A stretch of 64,000 nucleotides of DNA from Bacteroidota bacterium (lineage in GTDB: Bacteria; Bacteroidota; Bacteroidia; JACCXN01). Each line of letters starts with the position of its first letter. Positions within the stretch are counted from its first letter, which is position 1. The notes below the pieces were generated by a model. That model searched no databases and had not been told where the DNA came from. It worked only from the letters and a program-made list of their open reading frames with translations. The position numbers and the translations under genes are program-made. Positions 29,320 through 36,498 of this stretch are shown here, one piece after another. The stretch spans positions 37,434 through 101,433 of the forward strand of contig JACCXN010000094.1 of assembly GCA_013696965.1 (NCBI GenBank). The letters are read 5' to 3'.

Positions 29320-29443
29320 AGAAAAAATTACATGTATAACCTGAGTAATCCAAATTAGCTTACATTACATTAGGGAATAATAGGTAGAACTGCTAAATAT
29401 TAGTTGGAAAATACGGAAATAAGAAGCAGGCAGTACTTGCAAA

Positions 29444-29818
29444 TTAACAGCAATGCTGTTTGTTGTAACGGATATTTAATACATGGCTAATTATTAATCC
29501 TGCTGAGCCAATGTACATGATATATTGAATAAAAGGGGAATAATCATGGAATATTATTGCGAACGTGCAAATAAGAAGGAATATCCATAATGAGAATTTA
29601 ATGAAAGTAGAACTGGTTTTTTTAGTAGTAAAAAAAACGGCTACAATGGCAATGGACAAAAACAGGTAATCATAATTAAATCCGCCATGGCCATGGCTAT
29701 GGCCCGCACTACTATCGCCTATATATAGAAATGCTGCAGGCAAAGCCAAACAATGAACCAGACACAAACCCGAACTTAATATTCCTATGATGTCAGAATT
29801 AGGAGTTTTTTTCAACAT
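29444..29818 (-). CDS. MerC-like heavy-metal membrane protein
   Basis: 124 residues with four predicted membrane helices. The first helix carries the MerC-type metal pair in GLCLVHCLALP (about residues 17-27); a histidine-rich loop HSHGHGG (about 40-46) and a C-terminal HCC add more ligands. MerC proteins move mercury and possibly other soft metals across the inner membrane; in Bacteroidota the family often occurs outside mercury operons. There is no MerA or MerR nearby. The perfect palindrome at 29840-29854 in its promoter and the Fur-type gene 2.8 kb away point to zinc or iron control rather than mercury. Confidence 0.82.
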   Translation of the reverse strand: MLKKTPNSDIIGILSSGLCLVHCLALPAAFLYIGDSSAGHSHGHGGFNYDYLFLSIAIVAVFFTTKKTSSTFIKFSLWIFLLICTFAIIFHDYSPFIQYIMYIGSAGLIISHVLNIRYNKQHCC

Positions 29819-29822
29819 GAAG

Positions 29823-29830
29823 CAAAGATA
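29823..29830 (-). promoter_or_regulatory. -7 promoter element of the MerC-like gene
   Basis: The minus strand reads TATCTTTG, a full TAnnTTTG match, just 4 bases before the ATG at 29818, implying a leaderless message. The -33 position falls inside the palindrome at 29840-29854. Confidence 0.5.
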
Positions 29831-29839
29831 GAAAAAATA

Positions 29840-29854
29840 TGCAACATTGTTGCA
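29840..29854. promoter_or_regulatory. Perfect 7-1-7 palindrome, candidate Fur/Zur-family operator
   Basis: TGCAACA-T-TGTTGCA is a perfect 7-1-7 inverted repeat, the layout used by Fur-superfamily regulators. It lies between the -7 and -33 positions of the MerC-like promoter, where bound repressor would block RNA polymerase. A Fur/Zur-type regulator is encoded nearby at 32661-33086. Confidence 0.6.
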
Positions 29855-29859
29855 AGAAA

Positions 29860-29962
29860 TATTATTCTGCTTTTATTTCTGATTTTTTTCAAATTAAGCT
29901 CAAAAAAATTCCGGCATTTTTTTTGTAACAACATCGTTTTTAATTATTTAAGCAGAATAATA
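29860..29962. repeat. 13-bp inverted repeat spaced by 77 bases
   Basis: TATTATTCTGCTT (29860-29872) and its exact complement (29950-29962) flank an AT-rich stretch, starting 5 bases from the operator palindrome. This could be a small relic element or a long-range stem. Confidence 0.4.
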
Positions 29963-30263
29963 GAATTTAAGGAGCAAAGAACAAAAATATTTTTCTTTTA
30001 TTGAAGTTCTATTTCAAGAGTTAAATTCAAAGGTCCTGAAGAATAAACGGAGAACAATTTTAAAACCGGAATTTGTATTAGTAATTTCAAATCAACTATT
30101 ACTCCTTGCGAAAAAACCCTGCATTCTTTGGATTAAATTTCAATTCTGCTTTTTTCCCTCACAAAGAAAGAATAATTAGAAAAGACGCAAAGAAAAAAAT
30201 GACTTAATATGAATCCAAATTGAATTAATCGGATAATATCAACAAAGCCTTTTTTGTATTTGT

Positions 30264-30271
30264 TATATTTG
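30264..30271 (+). promoter_or_regulatory. Candidate -7 promoter element of the ABC-Fur operon
   Basis: TATATTTG matches TAnnTTTG, 19 bases before the ATG at 30291. No -33 TTTG at proper spacing and no second copy of the 7-1-7 palindrome were found here. Confidence 0.4.
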
Positions 30272-30290
30272 TCACCTTAAGTAAAAATAA

Positions 30291-30935
30291 ATGATTGAAT
30301 TCCGCTCTCTTAAGCATCAATACGCTAATTCAGCAAGCATTGAATTTAGTGATACCCGAATTGATTCTGGAGACCAGGTTTTAATAACTGGGAAATCAGG
30401 CAGTGGAAAAACTTCTTTGCTTCATATAACCGGAGGATTATTAAAACCAACCTTTGGAGAGGTAATAATGGAAACTACATCTATTTACAAACTTAGTCCC
30501 AGAAAACTTGACTCATATAGGGGAAAAAACATTGGAATAGTTTTTCAAAGACCTTACCTAATCAAAAGCCTAACAGTAATAGAAAACATTTTAGCGGCAT
30601 TGTATTTCTCAGGTAAAAAAGTAGATAATGCAAAAGCCTTACTTCAATTAAGAGCTTTAAATATAGAAGAATTAAAAGATAAAAGACCTTTTGAATTAAG
30701 CCATGGACAAGCTCAAAGGGTTTCTGTTGCCCGTGCAGTAATTAACTGTCCAGAAATAATTCTTGCAGATGAACCAACCTCCAGCCTTGATGATGAAAAC
30801 TGCTTTTCTGTTATAAAGCTGCTTCAGCAAACGGCAAAAGGAATCAATGCTTCCCTTTTGGTAACAAGTCATGATAACAGGTTGAAAGCTTGCTTTGAAA
30901 AAGGAATCCATTTGGAAATGCAAAAAACGCTATGA
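30291..30935 (+). CDS. ABC transporter ATP-binding protein (MacB/LolD-like)
   Basis: A 214-residue ATPase. Walker A GKSGSGKTSLLH is near residues 35-46, the signature reads LSHGQAQRVSVARA (H instead of the usual second G), and Walker B is IILADEPTSSLDD. It belongs with the LolD/MacB group that powers FtsX-type permeases rather than classic import channels. Its TGA overlaps the ATG of the permease gene by 4 bases (ATGA), so the two proteins form one transporter. It is the first gene of a four-gene run ending in a Fur/Zur-type regulator, which suggests a metal-related task. Confidence 0.92.
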   Translation: MIEFRSLKHQYANSASIEFSDTRIDSGDQVLITGKSGSGKTSLLHITGGLLKPTFGEVIMETTSIYKLSPRKLDSYRGKNIGIVFQRPYLIKSLTVIENILAALYFSGKKVDNAKALLQLRALNIEELKDKRPFELSHGQAQRVSVARAVINCPEIILADEPTSSLDDENCFSVIKLLQQTAKGINASLLVTSHDNRLKACFEKGIHLEMQKTL

Positions 30936-32116
30936 ACCTTATTTCAATTGCCTGGAAGAATATAGTTTCCCAAGGAGGAAAAAAAACGTTAAATGTTATT
31001 TTATTGGCAAGTGGTTTGGCAATAATCAATATAATACTGCTTGTAGATTTTCAAATAAAAGAAAAGCTTGAAAATCATGCAGGAAAAGTTGATTTGGTAA
31101 TAGGGGCAAAAGGAAGTCCCTTACAATTAATATTATCAGGAATTTACCACATTGATTTTCCAACCGGAAATATTAATTTAAAAGAAGTACAGCAACTTAT
31201 TGAGCACCCCTACGTGCAAAATTCAGTGCCTCTTGCAATGGGAGATAGTTACAATGGATTCAGAATTATTGGTACAAATCACAATTACCTGAAATTTTAT
31301 GATCTACCCTTAGCGGAGGGAGTAATATGGAAAAAAGAATTTGAAGCAATTGCGGGATCAAATGCTGCAAGGGTTTTGAATTTGAAAACGGGTGATGTTT
31401 TTTATTCCTCACATGGGTTAACACCCGGGGGAAATGTACATGCAGATAAATTCAAATTAACCGGAGTTTTAAAACCAAGTGGTACGGCATCTGATAATAT
31501 AATTCTAACCGCTCTGGAAACAATATGGCATTTGCATGAGCATTCGGATCAACAAAACATTCAATCCACTGAAGAAAGAGAAATAACAGCATTGCTGATT
31601 AAATATAAAACACCCCTTGCGGTTGCCATTTTCCCGCAAACAGTAAATAATATTGGTGCTTTGCAGGCTGCATCCCCTGCTCTTGAAACCGCACGATTGT
31701 ATGCATTAATTGGATCAGGTTTTGATCTTATTAAGGCTTTTGGCGTTTTAATTATACTGCTTGCCGGTTTTAGTGTATTTATTGTTCTTTATTCTTCGTT
31801 ATCTGAAAGAAAGACTGAAATCGCAATATTAAGAACAATGGGAGCAAGCGCTTCCAAAATATTTTTATTAATTCTTTCAGAAGGAATTATAATTACATCA
31901 ATTGGCACTAGCTTAGGTTTACTTTTATCACATTTAATATTACAGGGGGCCGGAATTTTCCTGTCGCTTAGTAGTATTTCATTAACAGGAATTGTTTTTA
32001 TTCCTCAAGAATTAATGGTTTTAGCATTTGGAATAATTGTTGGAATTGCCGCCTCTGTAATACCTGCAATGCAGGCATACCGTACAAATATTTCAACAAT
32101 ATTGGCTAAAGTTTAA
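30932..32116 (+). CDS. FtsX-type ABC transporter permease
   Basis: 394 residues with the MacB/FtsX layout: one N-terminal helix (about 17-38), a large extracytoplasmic domain (about 40-270) and three C-terminal helices (about 275-300, 325-350, 360-380). The N-terminal stretch DLVIGAKGSPLQLILSGIYH followed by PTGNI is a strong marker of a permease family found in Zur-controlled ABC loci of Proteobacteria, such as the zrg locus of Vibrio (recalled, not checked). FtsX-type permeases usually transmit force or move lipids and peptides, so direct zinc transport should not be assumed. It overlaps the ATPase gene by 4 bases. Confidence 0.88.
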   Translation: MNLISIAWKNIVSQGGKKTLNVILLASGLAIINIILLVDFQIKEKLENHAGKVDLVIGAKGSPLQLILSGIYHIDFPTGNINLKEVQQLIEHPYVQNSVPLAMGDSYNGFRIIGTNHNYLKFYDLPLAEGVIWKKEFEAIAGSNAARVLNLKTGDVFYSSHGLTPGGNVHADKFKLTGVLKPSGTASDNIILTALETIWHLHEHSDQQNIQSTEEREITALLIKYKTPLAVAIFPQTVNNIGALQAASPALETARLYALIGSGFDLIKAFGVLIILLAGFSVFIVLYSSLSERKTEIAILRTMGASASKIFLLILSEGIIITSIGTSLGLLLSHLILQGAGIFLSLSSISLTGIVFIPQELMVLAFGIIVGIAASVIPAMQAYRTNISTILAKV

Positions 32117-32193
32117 GGCTTTTTGGAATAATTGCTAATGCATGGTAATTAGAAATTAATAGATTTAATTAAATTCAGGATTTGAGTAGAGAA

Positions 32194-32643
32194 ATGAAAA
32201 AAATACTTTGGACTGTTATCTTTTTATCGTTTTTCTCGCTTGTTCAAGCACAGGAACATGAAATAATTCACAATCGAATTACTTCAGAAGTATGGGATAA
32301 AATAGCAGGTATTAAACACAGGGTAGTGGATGATTATGAATATTATCCGATATTTGAAGAAAAGTTAAAAGCTTTGGATGGAAAGGTAGTAACACTTAAA
32401 GGTTACATTGTTCCTATAAAGGAAGGAGTTGAACATTCCTCTTTTTTGCTTTCGGTACTCCCAATTAATCAATGTTTTTATTGTGGGAAGAATGGCATAC
32501 CAATGATGGTTGAGGTAAATACAAAAAAACCAGTTCGTTATACTGAAAACATAGTAAACGTAAAAGGCACATTGAAGCTTTACAATGTAAATGCTGCTTT
32601 TGCCTGTCCGGTTGTTTTACAACAAGCTTTAGTATCAGAATAA
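32194..32643 (+). CDS. Secreted DUF3299-like protein
   Basis: 149 residues with a signal peptide (MKKILWTVIFLSFFSLVQAQ). The centre has the pattern GYIVPIKEG then SSFLLSVLPINQCFYCGKNGIP, which resembles the core of DUF3299 (a periplasmic family found with the same type of ABC genes), but with a CFYCG pair where the classical family has a different loop. The two cysteines and a third in FACPV could bind metal. The frame also opens at a TTG at 32182; the ATG at 32194 gives a standard signal peptide. It lies 17 bases before the Fur-type gene. Confidence 0.65.
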   Translation: MKKILWTVIFLSFFSLVQAQEHEIIHNRITSEVWDKIAGIKHRVVDDYEYYPIFEEKLKALDGKVVTLKGYIVPIKEGVEHSSFLLSVLPINQCFYCGKNGIPMMVEVNTKKPVRYTENIVNVKGTLKLYNVNAAFACPVVLQQALVSE

Positions 32644-32660
32644 ATTCAAGTTATAAATTA

Positions 32661-33086
32661 ATGGAAAAAACAATAGAAATTACAAAGCTTTTAGAAAAAT
32701 ACAAATTGCAAAAAACTCCTTGTAGAAAGAGTATATTAAATTTATTTCTTAACACGGCCCATGCACTTTCTCACCAGGACATTGTAAATGGGTTAAAAAC
32801 TGAATTTGATAGAGTAACCATTTACCGCACCTTTAACTCTTTTGAGGGAAAAGGAATGATTCATAAAGTTATTGATAGTGAAGGCACTGCAAAATATGCT
32901 TTATGTGCACATGATTGCACTTCCGAAATTCATAATGACAGTCATTTACACTTTAGTTGCTCGAAATGTCAAAAAACCATATGTATTGAAAATTGCAAAA
33001 TACCTGAAATAAAAATTCCGGAAGGTTTTCAATTGCAAAAACTTAGTTTATTGGCCGAAGGCATATGTAAAAGCTGTAAAAAATAA
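32661..33086 (+). CDS. Fur-family metal-responsive repressor (probably Zur)
   Basis: A 141-residue Fur-superfamily protein. The winged helix occupies about residues 1-85, with the recognition helix in FDRVTIYRTFNSFEGKGM. The dimerisation domain has HLHFSCSKCQKT and a terminal CKSC, the two CxxC pairs that hold the structural zinc. The metal-sensing HxHF segment is present. Zur rather than Fur is suggested by the neighbours (ABC permease with zinc-locus features, DUF3299-like protein, MerC-like protein). It lies 17 bases after the DUF3299-like gene and probably controls its own operon and the palindrome at 29840. Confidence 0.88.
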   Translation: MEKTIEITKLLEKYKLQKTPCRKSILNLFLNTAHALSHQDIVNGLKTEFDRVTIYRTFNSFEGKGMIHKVIDSEGTAKYALCAHDCTSEIHNDSHLHFSCSKCQKTICIENCKIPEIKIPEGFQLQKLSLLAEGICKSCKK

Positions 33087-33089
33087 AAA

Positions 33090-33105
33090 AATACAATATT
33101 GTATT
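33090..33105. promoter_or_regulatory. Perfect 16-bp palindrome, candidate operator
   Basis: AATACAATATTGTATT is its own reverse complement. It starts 3 bases after the Fur-type gene and its right edge overlaps the ATTG that would serve as -33 box of the next gene. An operator for the small lipoprotein gene is the simplest reading. Confidence 0.45.
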
Positions 33106-33134
33106 GATTATTAGGATGATTAATTGTACCTTTG
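33103..33134 (+). promoter_or_regulatory. Promoter of the small acidic lipoprotein gene
   Basis: ATTG (33103-33106), a 20-base spacer and TACCTTTG (33127-33134), a full -7 match, stand 40 bases before the ATG at 33175. Confidence 0.5.
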
Positions 33135-33174
33135 TTTCCTTTAAAATAATATTAACCAATAAAATCACACAAAA

Positions 33175-33387
33175 ATGAAAAAGTTTTTAACATTATTTGC
33201 AGCTGCTGCTATGTTTTCTTTAGTAGCTTGCGGACCATCTGCAGAAGAAAAAGCAAAAGCAGAAGCTGAAGCACAAGCTGAAGTTGATGCTTTATTTCAG
33301 GAATTAGAAACTGAAATGGAAGAAGTTGTTGAAGAAGTTGCTGAAGAGCCAGCTGTTGAAGCAACTGAAGAAACAAAAGCTAATTAA
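33175..33387 (+). CDS. Small acidic lipoprotein
   Basis: 70 residues. A standard lipoprotein signal (lipobox LVACG at about residues 16-20) is followed by a mature part made mostly of Ala, Glu and Val, with a heptad-like AEEKAKAEAEAQAEVDALF helix and repeated EEV and EEP units. No domain is recognisable. Many Bacteroidota encode abundant tiny lipoproteins of this kind. It has its own promoter and a strong terminator, so it is a single-gene unit. A link to the Fur-type gene upstream rests only on position and the palindrome between them. Confidence 0.8.
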   Translation: MKKFLTLFAAAAMFSLVACGPSAEEKAKAEAEAQAEVDALFQELETEMEEVVEEVAEEPAVEATEETKAN

Positions 33388-33407
33388 TTCTTTTTAATCA
33401 GTATTTT

Positions 33408-33443
33408 ATAAAGGAAGCCCAAAAGGCTTCCTTTATTTTTTTA
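33408..33443 (+). terminator. Rho-independent terminator after the small lipoprotein
   Basis: A perfect 12-bp stem (ATAAAGGAAGCC with its complement) with a 5-base loop, followed by a run of seven T. It lies 20 bases after the stop codon. Confidence 0.9.
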
Positions 33444-33582
33444 TAGCATTTACTCTTAAAATCAGGGTTTGATTAGCTGAAGAATTCAACTAATAATTTA
33501 GCATTAAAGGTTTGACAAAAGAGAATTTATTGCTGTTTTTGTAAAAATTCACAAGCTGTTTTTTGAAACCCCAAAAAGGATA

Positions 33583-35214
33583 TTATTTTGGCTGTTCAGC
33601 CAATACTCCTTTATTTGAGAGAACGGATAAAGCTTTTTGGAATGTATGGTCTAAATCATTAATAATAGGATAAAAGCCTTCGTTTTTCCATTGCTGCCTG
33701 GCAATATGTGCTTTTAATCTTGTCCGAATTAATTTTCCTGATTTTTTCAAACCTGTGAAATCAGTTTTAACTCCATTTTTTTCGGTAAAATCCAAAAACT
33801 CATTAAAAAGCTTTTCAGATATACTAAAGGTTTTGTTGAAGTGTTCAAAATTTCTGTACTGCTTCATTCTTTCCCTGTTAGAATCAACATATTCAAAAGC
33901 AAACTGACTCACCAGGCTTAGCTGAAATAATTCAGTTAAAAACAAAGAAGCCTCTGTTGTATCAAGAGGTATGAAATAATCAGGCATAATGCCACCACCC
34001 CCGTATACTATTCGTCCTGCGGAGGTGTAGTACTTTAGTGAGTCAGGGAAGTGAATACTATCTTTTTCCATTAATTCACCTCTTTCAAACCTGCCATAAG
34101 TTTCCTTATAATAATCTTGCTTTCCATTGCTATAGGTTTTCTGTATGCTTCTGCCGGTGGGAGTATAATATCTTGCAATAGTAAGTCGGATAGCGGACTT
34201 ATCAGGCCATAAAACCTGTTCTTGAACTAATCCTTTTCCAAAGGTTCTTCTGCCAATGATAACTCCTTTGTCATTATCCTGAATTGCTCCTGCTAAAATT
34301 TCACTGGCAGATGCAGAATTTTCATCTACCAATATTGCCAATCCAGTGTTTTTGAAGTTCCCTTCTTTTGTAGCATAATAAGTGGTTCTTGGGCGCGCTT
34401 TCCCTTCGGTATAAACGATTAACTGTTCTTTTTCAAGAAATTCATCTGCCAGTTTTATTGCTGAATTTAAGTATCCACCACCATTTGCTCTCAAATCCAT
34501 AATTAAATTTTCCATTCCCATACTCTTTAATTTTAGTGCATGATCTAAAAATTCCGAGTGTGTGTTTTTAGAAAATCTGCTGATTTTTACATACCCTGTG
34601 GTTTTGTTTACCATATAAGAAACTTCAACACTTTTAATTGGAATGGTTGCTCTTTTAACATTAAAATCGATGAGCTTTTCACTTGATCTTCTTAAAACAC
34701 TTATGGTAACCATTGTTCCTTTCCTGCCTTTTAATTTGGAAACAATATCTTCATTTGCAATATTTATTCCGGCAATTGTTACTCCATCAACTTTAATAAA
34801 ACGGTCTCCTGCAATAATTCCTGCAGCTTCGGAAGGCCCTCCGGCAATGGGAGTAATTACGGTAACGGTATCCTTTTGCACACTGAATTCTATACCAATA
34901 CCTTCAAAGTTGCCCTCCAGAGGATCATTGTGTGCAGCTAATTCTTTTGGTGAAATGTAATTGGAGTGGGGGTCAAGACCTTCAAGTAAACTGTTAATTG
35001 CTTTTTCAACCAACTCCTCCTTACTCACTTCGTCCACATATTCTTGTTCAATAAAATTTATGAGTTCATTTAGTTTATTGAAATTTTTGGATGGCATAGC
35101 AAAAAGTTGCCTTCCTTCTGTAACATAATCCAATTTCAAACCAATCCAAATCCCTAGTATTACAAGCAATGCAAATATCAATGGCAAAAATGCCGGCAAT
35201 CCCCTTTTCTCCAT
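33583..35214 (-). CDS. ctpA: C-terminal processing peptidase (S41 family)
   Basis: 543 residues with an N-terminal membrane anchor or uncleaved signal (about 8-25). A PDZ domain follows (GIGIEFSVQKDTVTVITPI through GDRFIKVDGV, about 100-180). The catalytic core shows the S41 serine in ENSASASEILAGA and the lysine in RRTFGKGLVQEQ. Such proteases cleave tails of periplasmic proteins. The C-terminal 150 residues form the extra domain common in Bacteroidota homologues. It lies 9 bases after the dCMP deaminase gene and is probably co-transcribed with it. Confidence 0.93.
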   Translation of the reverse strand: MEKRGLPAFLPLIFALLVILGIWIGLKLDYVTEGRQLFAMPSKNFNKLNELINFIEQEYVDEVSKEELVEKAINSLLEGLDPHSNYISPKELAAHNDPLEGNFEGIGIEFSVQKDTVTVITPIAGGPSEAAGIIAGDRFIKVDGVTIAGINIANEDIVSKLKGRKGTMVTISVLRRSSEKLIDFNVKRATIPIKSVEVSYMVNKTTGYVKISRFSKNTHSEFLDHALKLKSMGMENLIMDLRANGGGYLNSAIKLADEFLEKEQLIVYTEGKARPRTTYYATKEGNFKNTGLAILVDENSASASEILAGAIQDNDKGVIIGRRTFGKGLVQEQVLWPDKSAIRLTIARYYTPTGRSIQKTYSNGKQDYYKETYGRFERGELMEKDSIHFPDSLKYYTSAGRIVYGGGGIMPDYFIPLDTTEASLFLTELFQLSLVSQFAFEYVDSNRERMKQYRNFEHFNKTFSISEKLFNEFLDFTEKNGVKTDFTGLKKSGKLIRTRLKAHIARQQWKNEGFYPIINDLDHTFQKALSVLSNKGVLAEQPK

Positions 35215-35223
35215 AATAAAATC

Positions 35224-35709
35224 TCAAACGTTTTTAATTCTGCAATATTTTGCTATTTCAACTCCAAATTTCTGAAGGAATACTAATCCCTCATCAATTT
35301 CTATTCCTTTATAAGCAGCATAGGAATTCAGATAAAAAACTTTTTTAATACCCATAGTAAAGATAATCCTGGCACAAGCAAGACAAGGAGAAAGTGTTAC
35401 GTACAATGTTCCTCCCTCAAGTGAAACCTTGTTTTTTGCGGCATACAATATGGCATTTTCTTCCGCATGAAGGGCAAGTGAGCAACCTCCTCTTTCACTT
35501 CTTGGACATCCCACTCCAGGCCATACTTCATCGCAATTATGAGTTCCTGCAGGCGGACCATTATATCCTAGGGAAACTATACGTGTATCTTTAGTTATTA
35601 CTGCCCCAACTTTCATTTTTACACAATGTGATCTTCGGGCAAGGTTTTCTGCCAGATCCATGTAAATGTCATCAAAACTTGGTTTTATATCTTTTTTTAT
35701 GGAATGCAT
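35224..35709 (-). CDS. dCMP deaminase family protein
   Basis: A 161-residue zinc deaminase. The zinc and proton-shuttle motif is HAEENAILYAA (about residues 85-95), and the second zinc site is CLACARIIF, separated as in the ComEB/dCMP deaminase family. The N-terminal half carries GYNGPPAGTHNCDE, typical of the dCMP enzyme. It converts dCMP to dUMP, feeding thymidylate synthesis. It precedes the protease gene by 9 bases. No competence gene is nearby, so ComEB function should not be assumed. Confidence 0.9.
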   Translation of the reverse strand: MHSIKKDIKPSFDDIYMDLAENLARRSHCVKMKVGAVITKDTRIVSLGYNGPPAGTHNCDEVWPGVGCPRSERGGCSLALHAEENAILYAAKNKVSLEGGTLYVTLSPCLACARIIFTMGIKKVFYLNSYAAYKGIEIDEGLVFLQKFGVEIAKYCRIKNV

Positions 35710-35910
35710 TTTAAATGTGTTAATTCACAAAGATCGAAAAACATTGCAACTCATGGCCAGTATTCACAAGAAAATAATAACCAATTGTTTGTTATTAACA
35801 TCCATGTAAAGAATGAAAATTCATGCCTTAGCAAAAATTGTTCTGAAAAGAAAACAGTTTGTATATAACTTGCCTATAAACAGTAAATTCTCCTGTATTT
35901 AAATTGAATA

Positions 35911-36498
35911 CTATTTATTTTCAATTAATTTGGCAATGTATTTACCAATAATGTCAAACTCAATGTTAACATAATCACCTGCTTTAAGCGTATGAAAGTT
36001 GGTGTGTTCAAAGGTATAAGGGATTATTGCAACTGAAAACAATCCTTTTTCTGAATTAACAACAGTTAAGCTTACCCCATTTACACATACAGAACCTTTG
36101 GTTACAGTAATATTTCCTTTTTCAGGATCATATTCAAAAAAGAACATCCAACTTCCGTTTTCTTCTTTTATTTGAGTACATCTGGCAGTTAAATCAACAT
36201 GTCCTTGTACAATATGTCCATCAAGCCTATCATTTAGTTTAAGACACCTTTCCAGGTTAACAAAATCACCTTTTTTTAAATGCCCCAAATTTGTTTTTGA
36301 TAAAGTCTCTTTTATAGCAGTAACTGTATACGTATCCTTGTGTATTTCAACAACAGTAAGACAAACGCCATTGTGGGCAATGCTTTGGTCGATCTCCAGT
36401 TCATTTGTGAATGGAGCATTAAAAGTTAAATGAAGATTTGACCCGGCTTGTTCTAAATTTGCAACTTTGGCTAATTGCTCAATAATTCCTGTAAACAT
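35911..36498 (-). CDS. ribE: Riboflavin synthase alpha subunit
   Basis: 195 residues made of two lumazine-binding repeats (about 1-95 and 96-190). The start MFTGIIE and the repeated patterns SIAHNGVCLTVV and SVCVNGVSLTVV are diagnostic. The enzyme dismutates two 6,7-dimethyl-8-ribityllumazine molecules to give riboflavin. Its ATG shares one base with the stop codon of the upstream surface-protein gene (TAATG), an odd partner for a vitamin gene. No other riboflavin gene is present. Confidence 0.96.
   Translation of the reverse strand: MFTGIIEQLAKVANLEQAGSNLHLTFNAPFTNELEIDQSIAHNGVCLTVVEIHKDTYTVTAIKETLSKTNLGHLKKGDFVNLERCLKLNDRLDGHIVQGHVDLTARCTQIKEENGSWMFFFEYDPEKGNITVTKGSVCVNGVSLTVVNSEKGLFSVAIIPYTFEHTNFHTLKAGDYVNIEFDIIGKYIAKLIENK

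Larger units (their letters stand above)
29819..30290. other. Divergent intergenic region between MerC-like gene and ABC operon
   Basis: 472 bases. It holds the MerC promoter box and operator palindrome (29823-29854), a 13-bp inverted repeat spaced by 77 bases (29860-29962), and a -7 box for the ABC operon (30264-30271). The stretch 29970-30240 is AT-rich with no coding frame or RNA structure that I can support. Confidence 0.5.

Noticed and set aside
29444..29818. Mercury resistance operon
   Set aside because: No MerA, MerT, MerP or MerR is present; only the MerC-type domain is shared.
29970..30240. Hidden small gene or RNA in the long MerC-ABC spacer
   Set aside because: All frames are broken by stops and no stable GC-bearing structure was seen.
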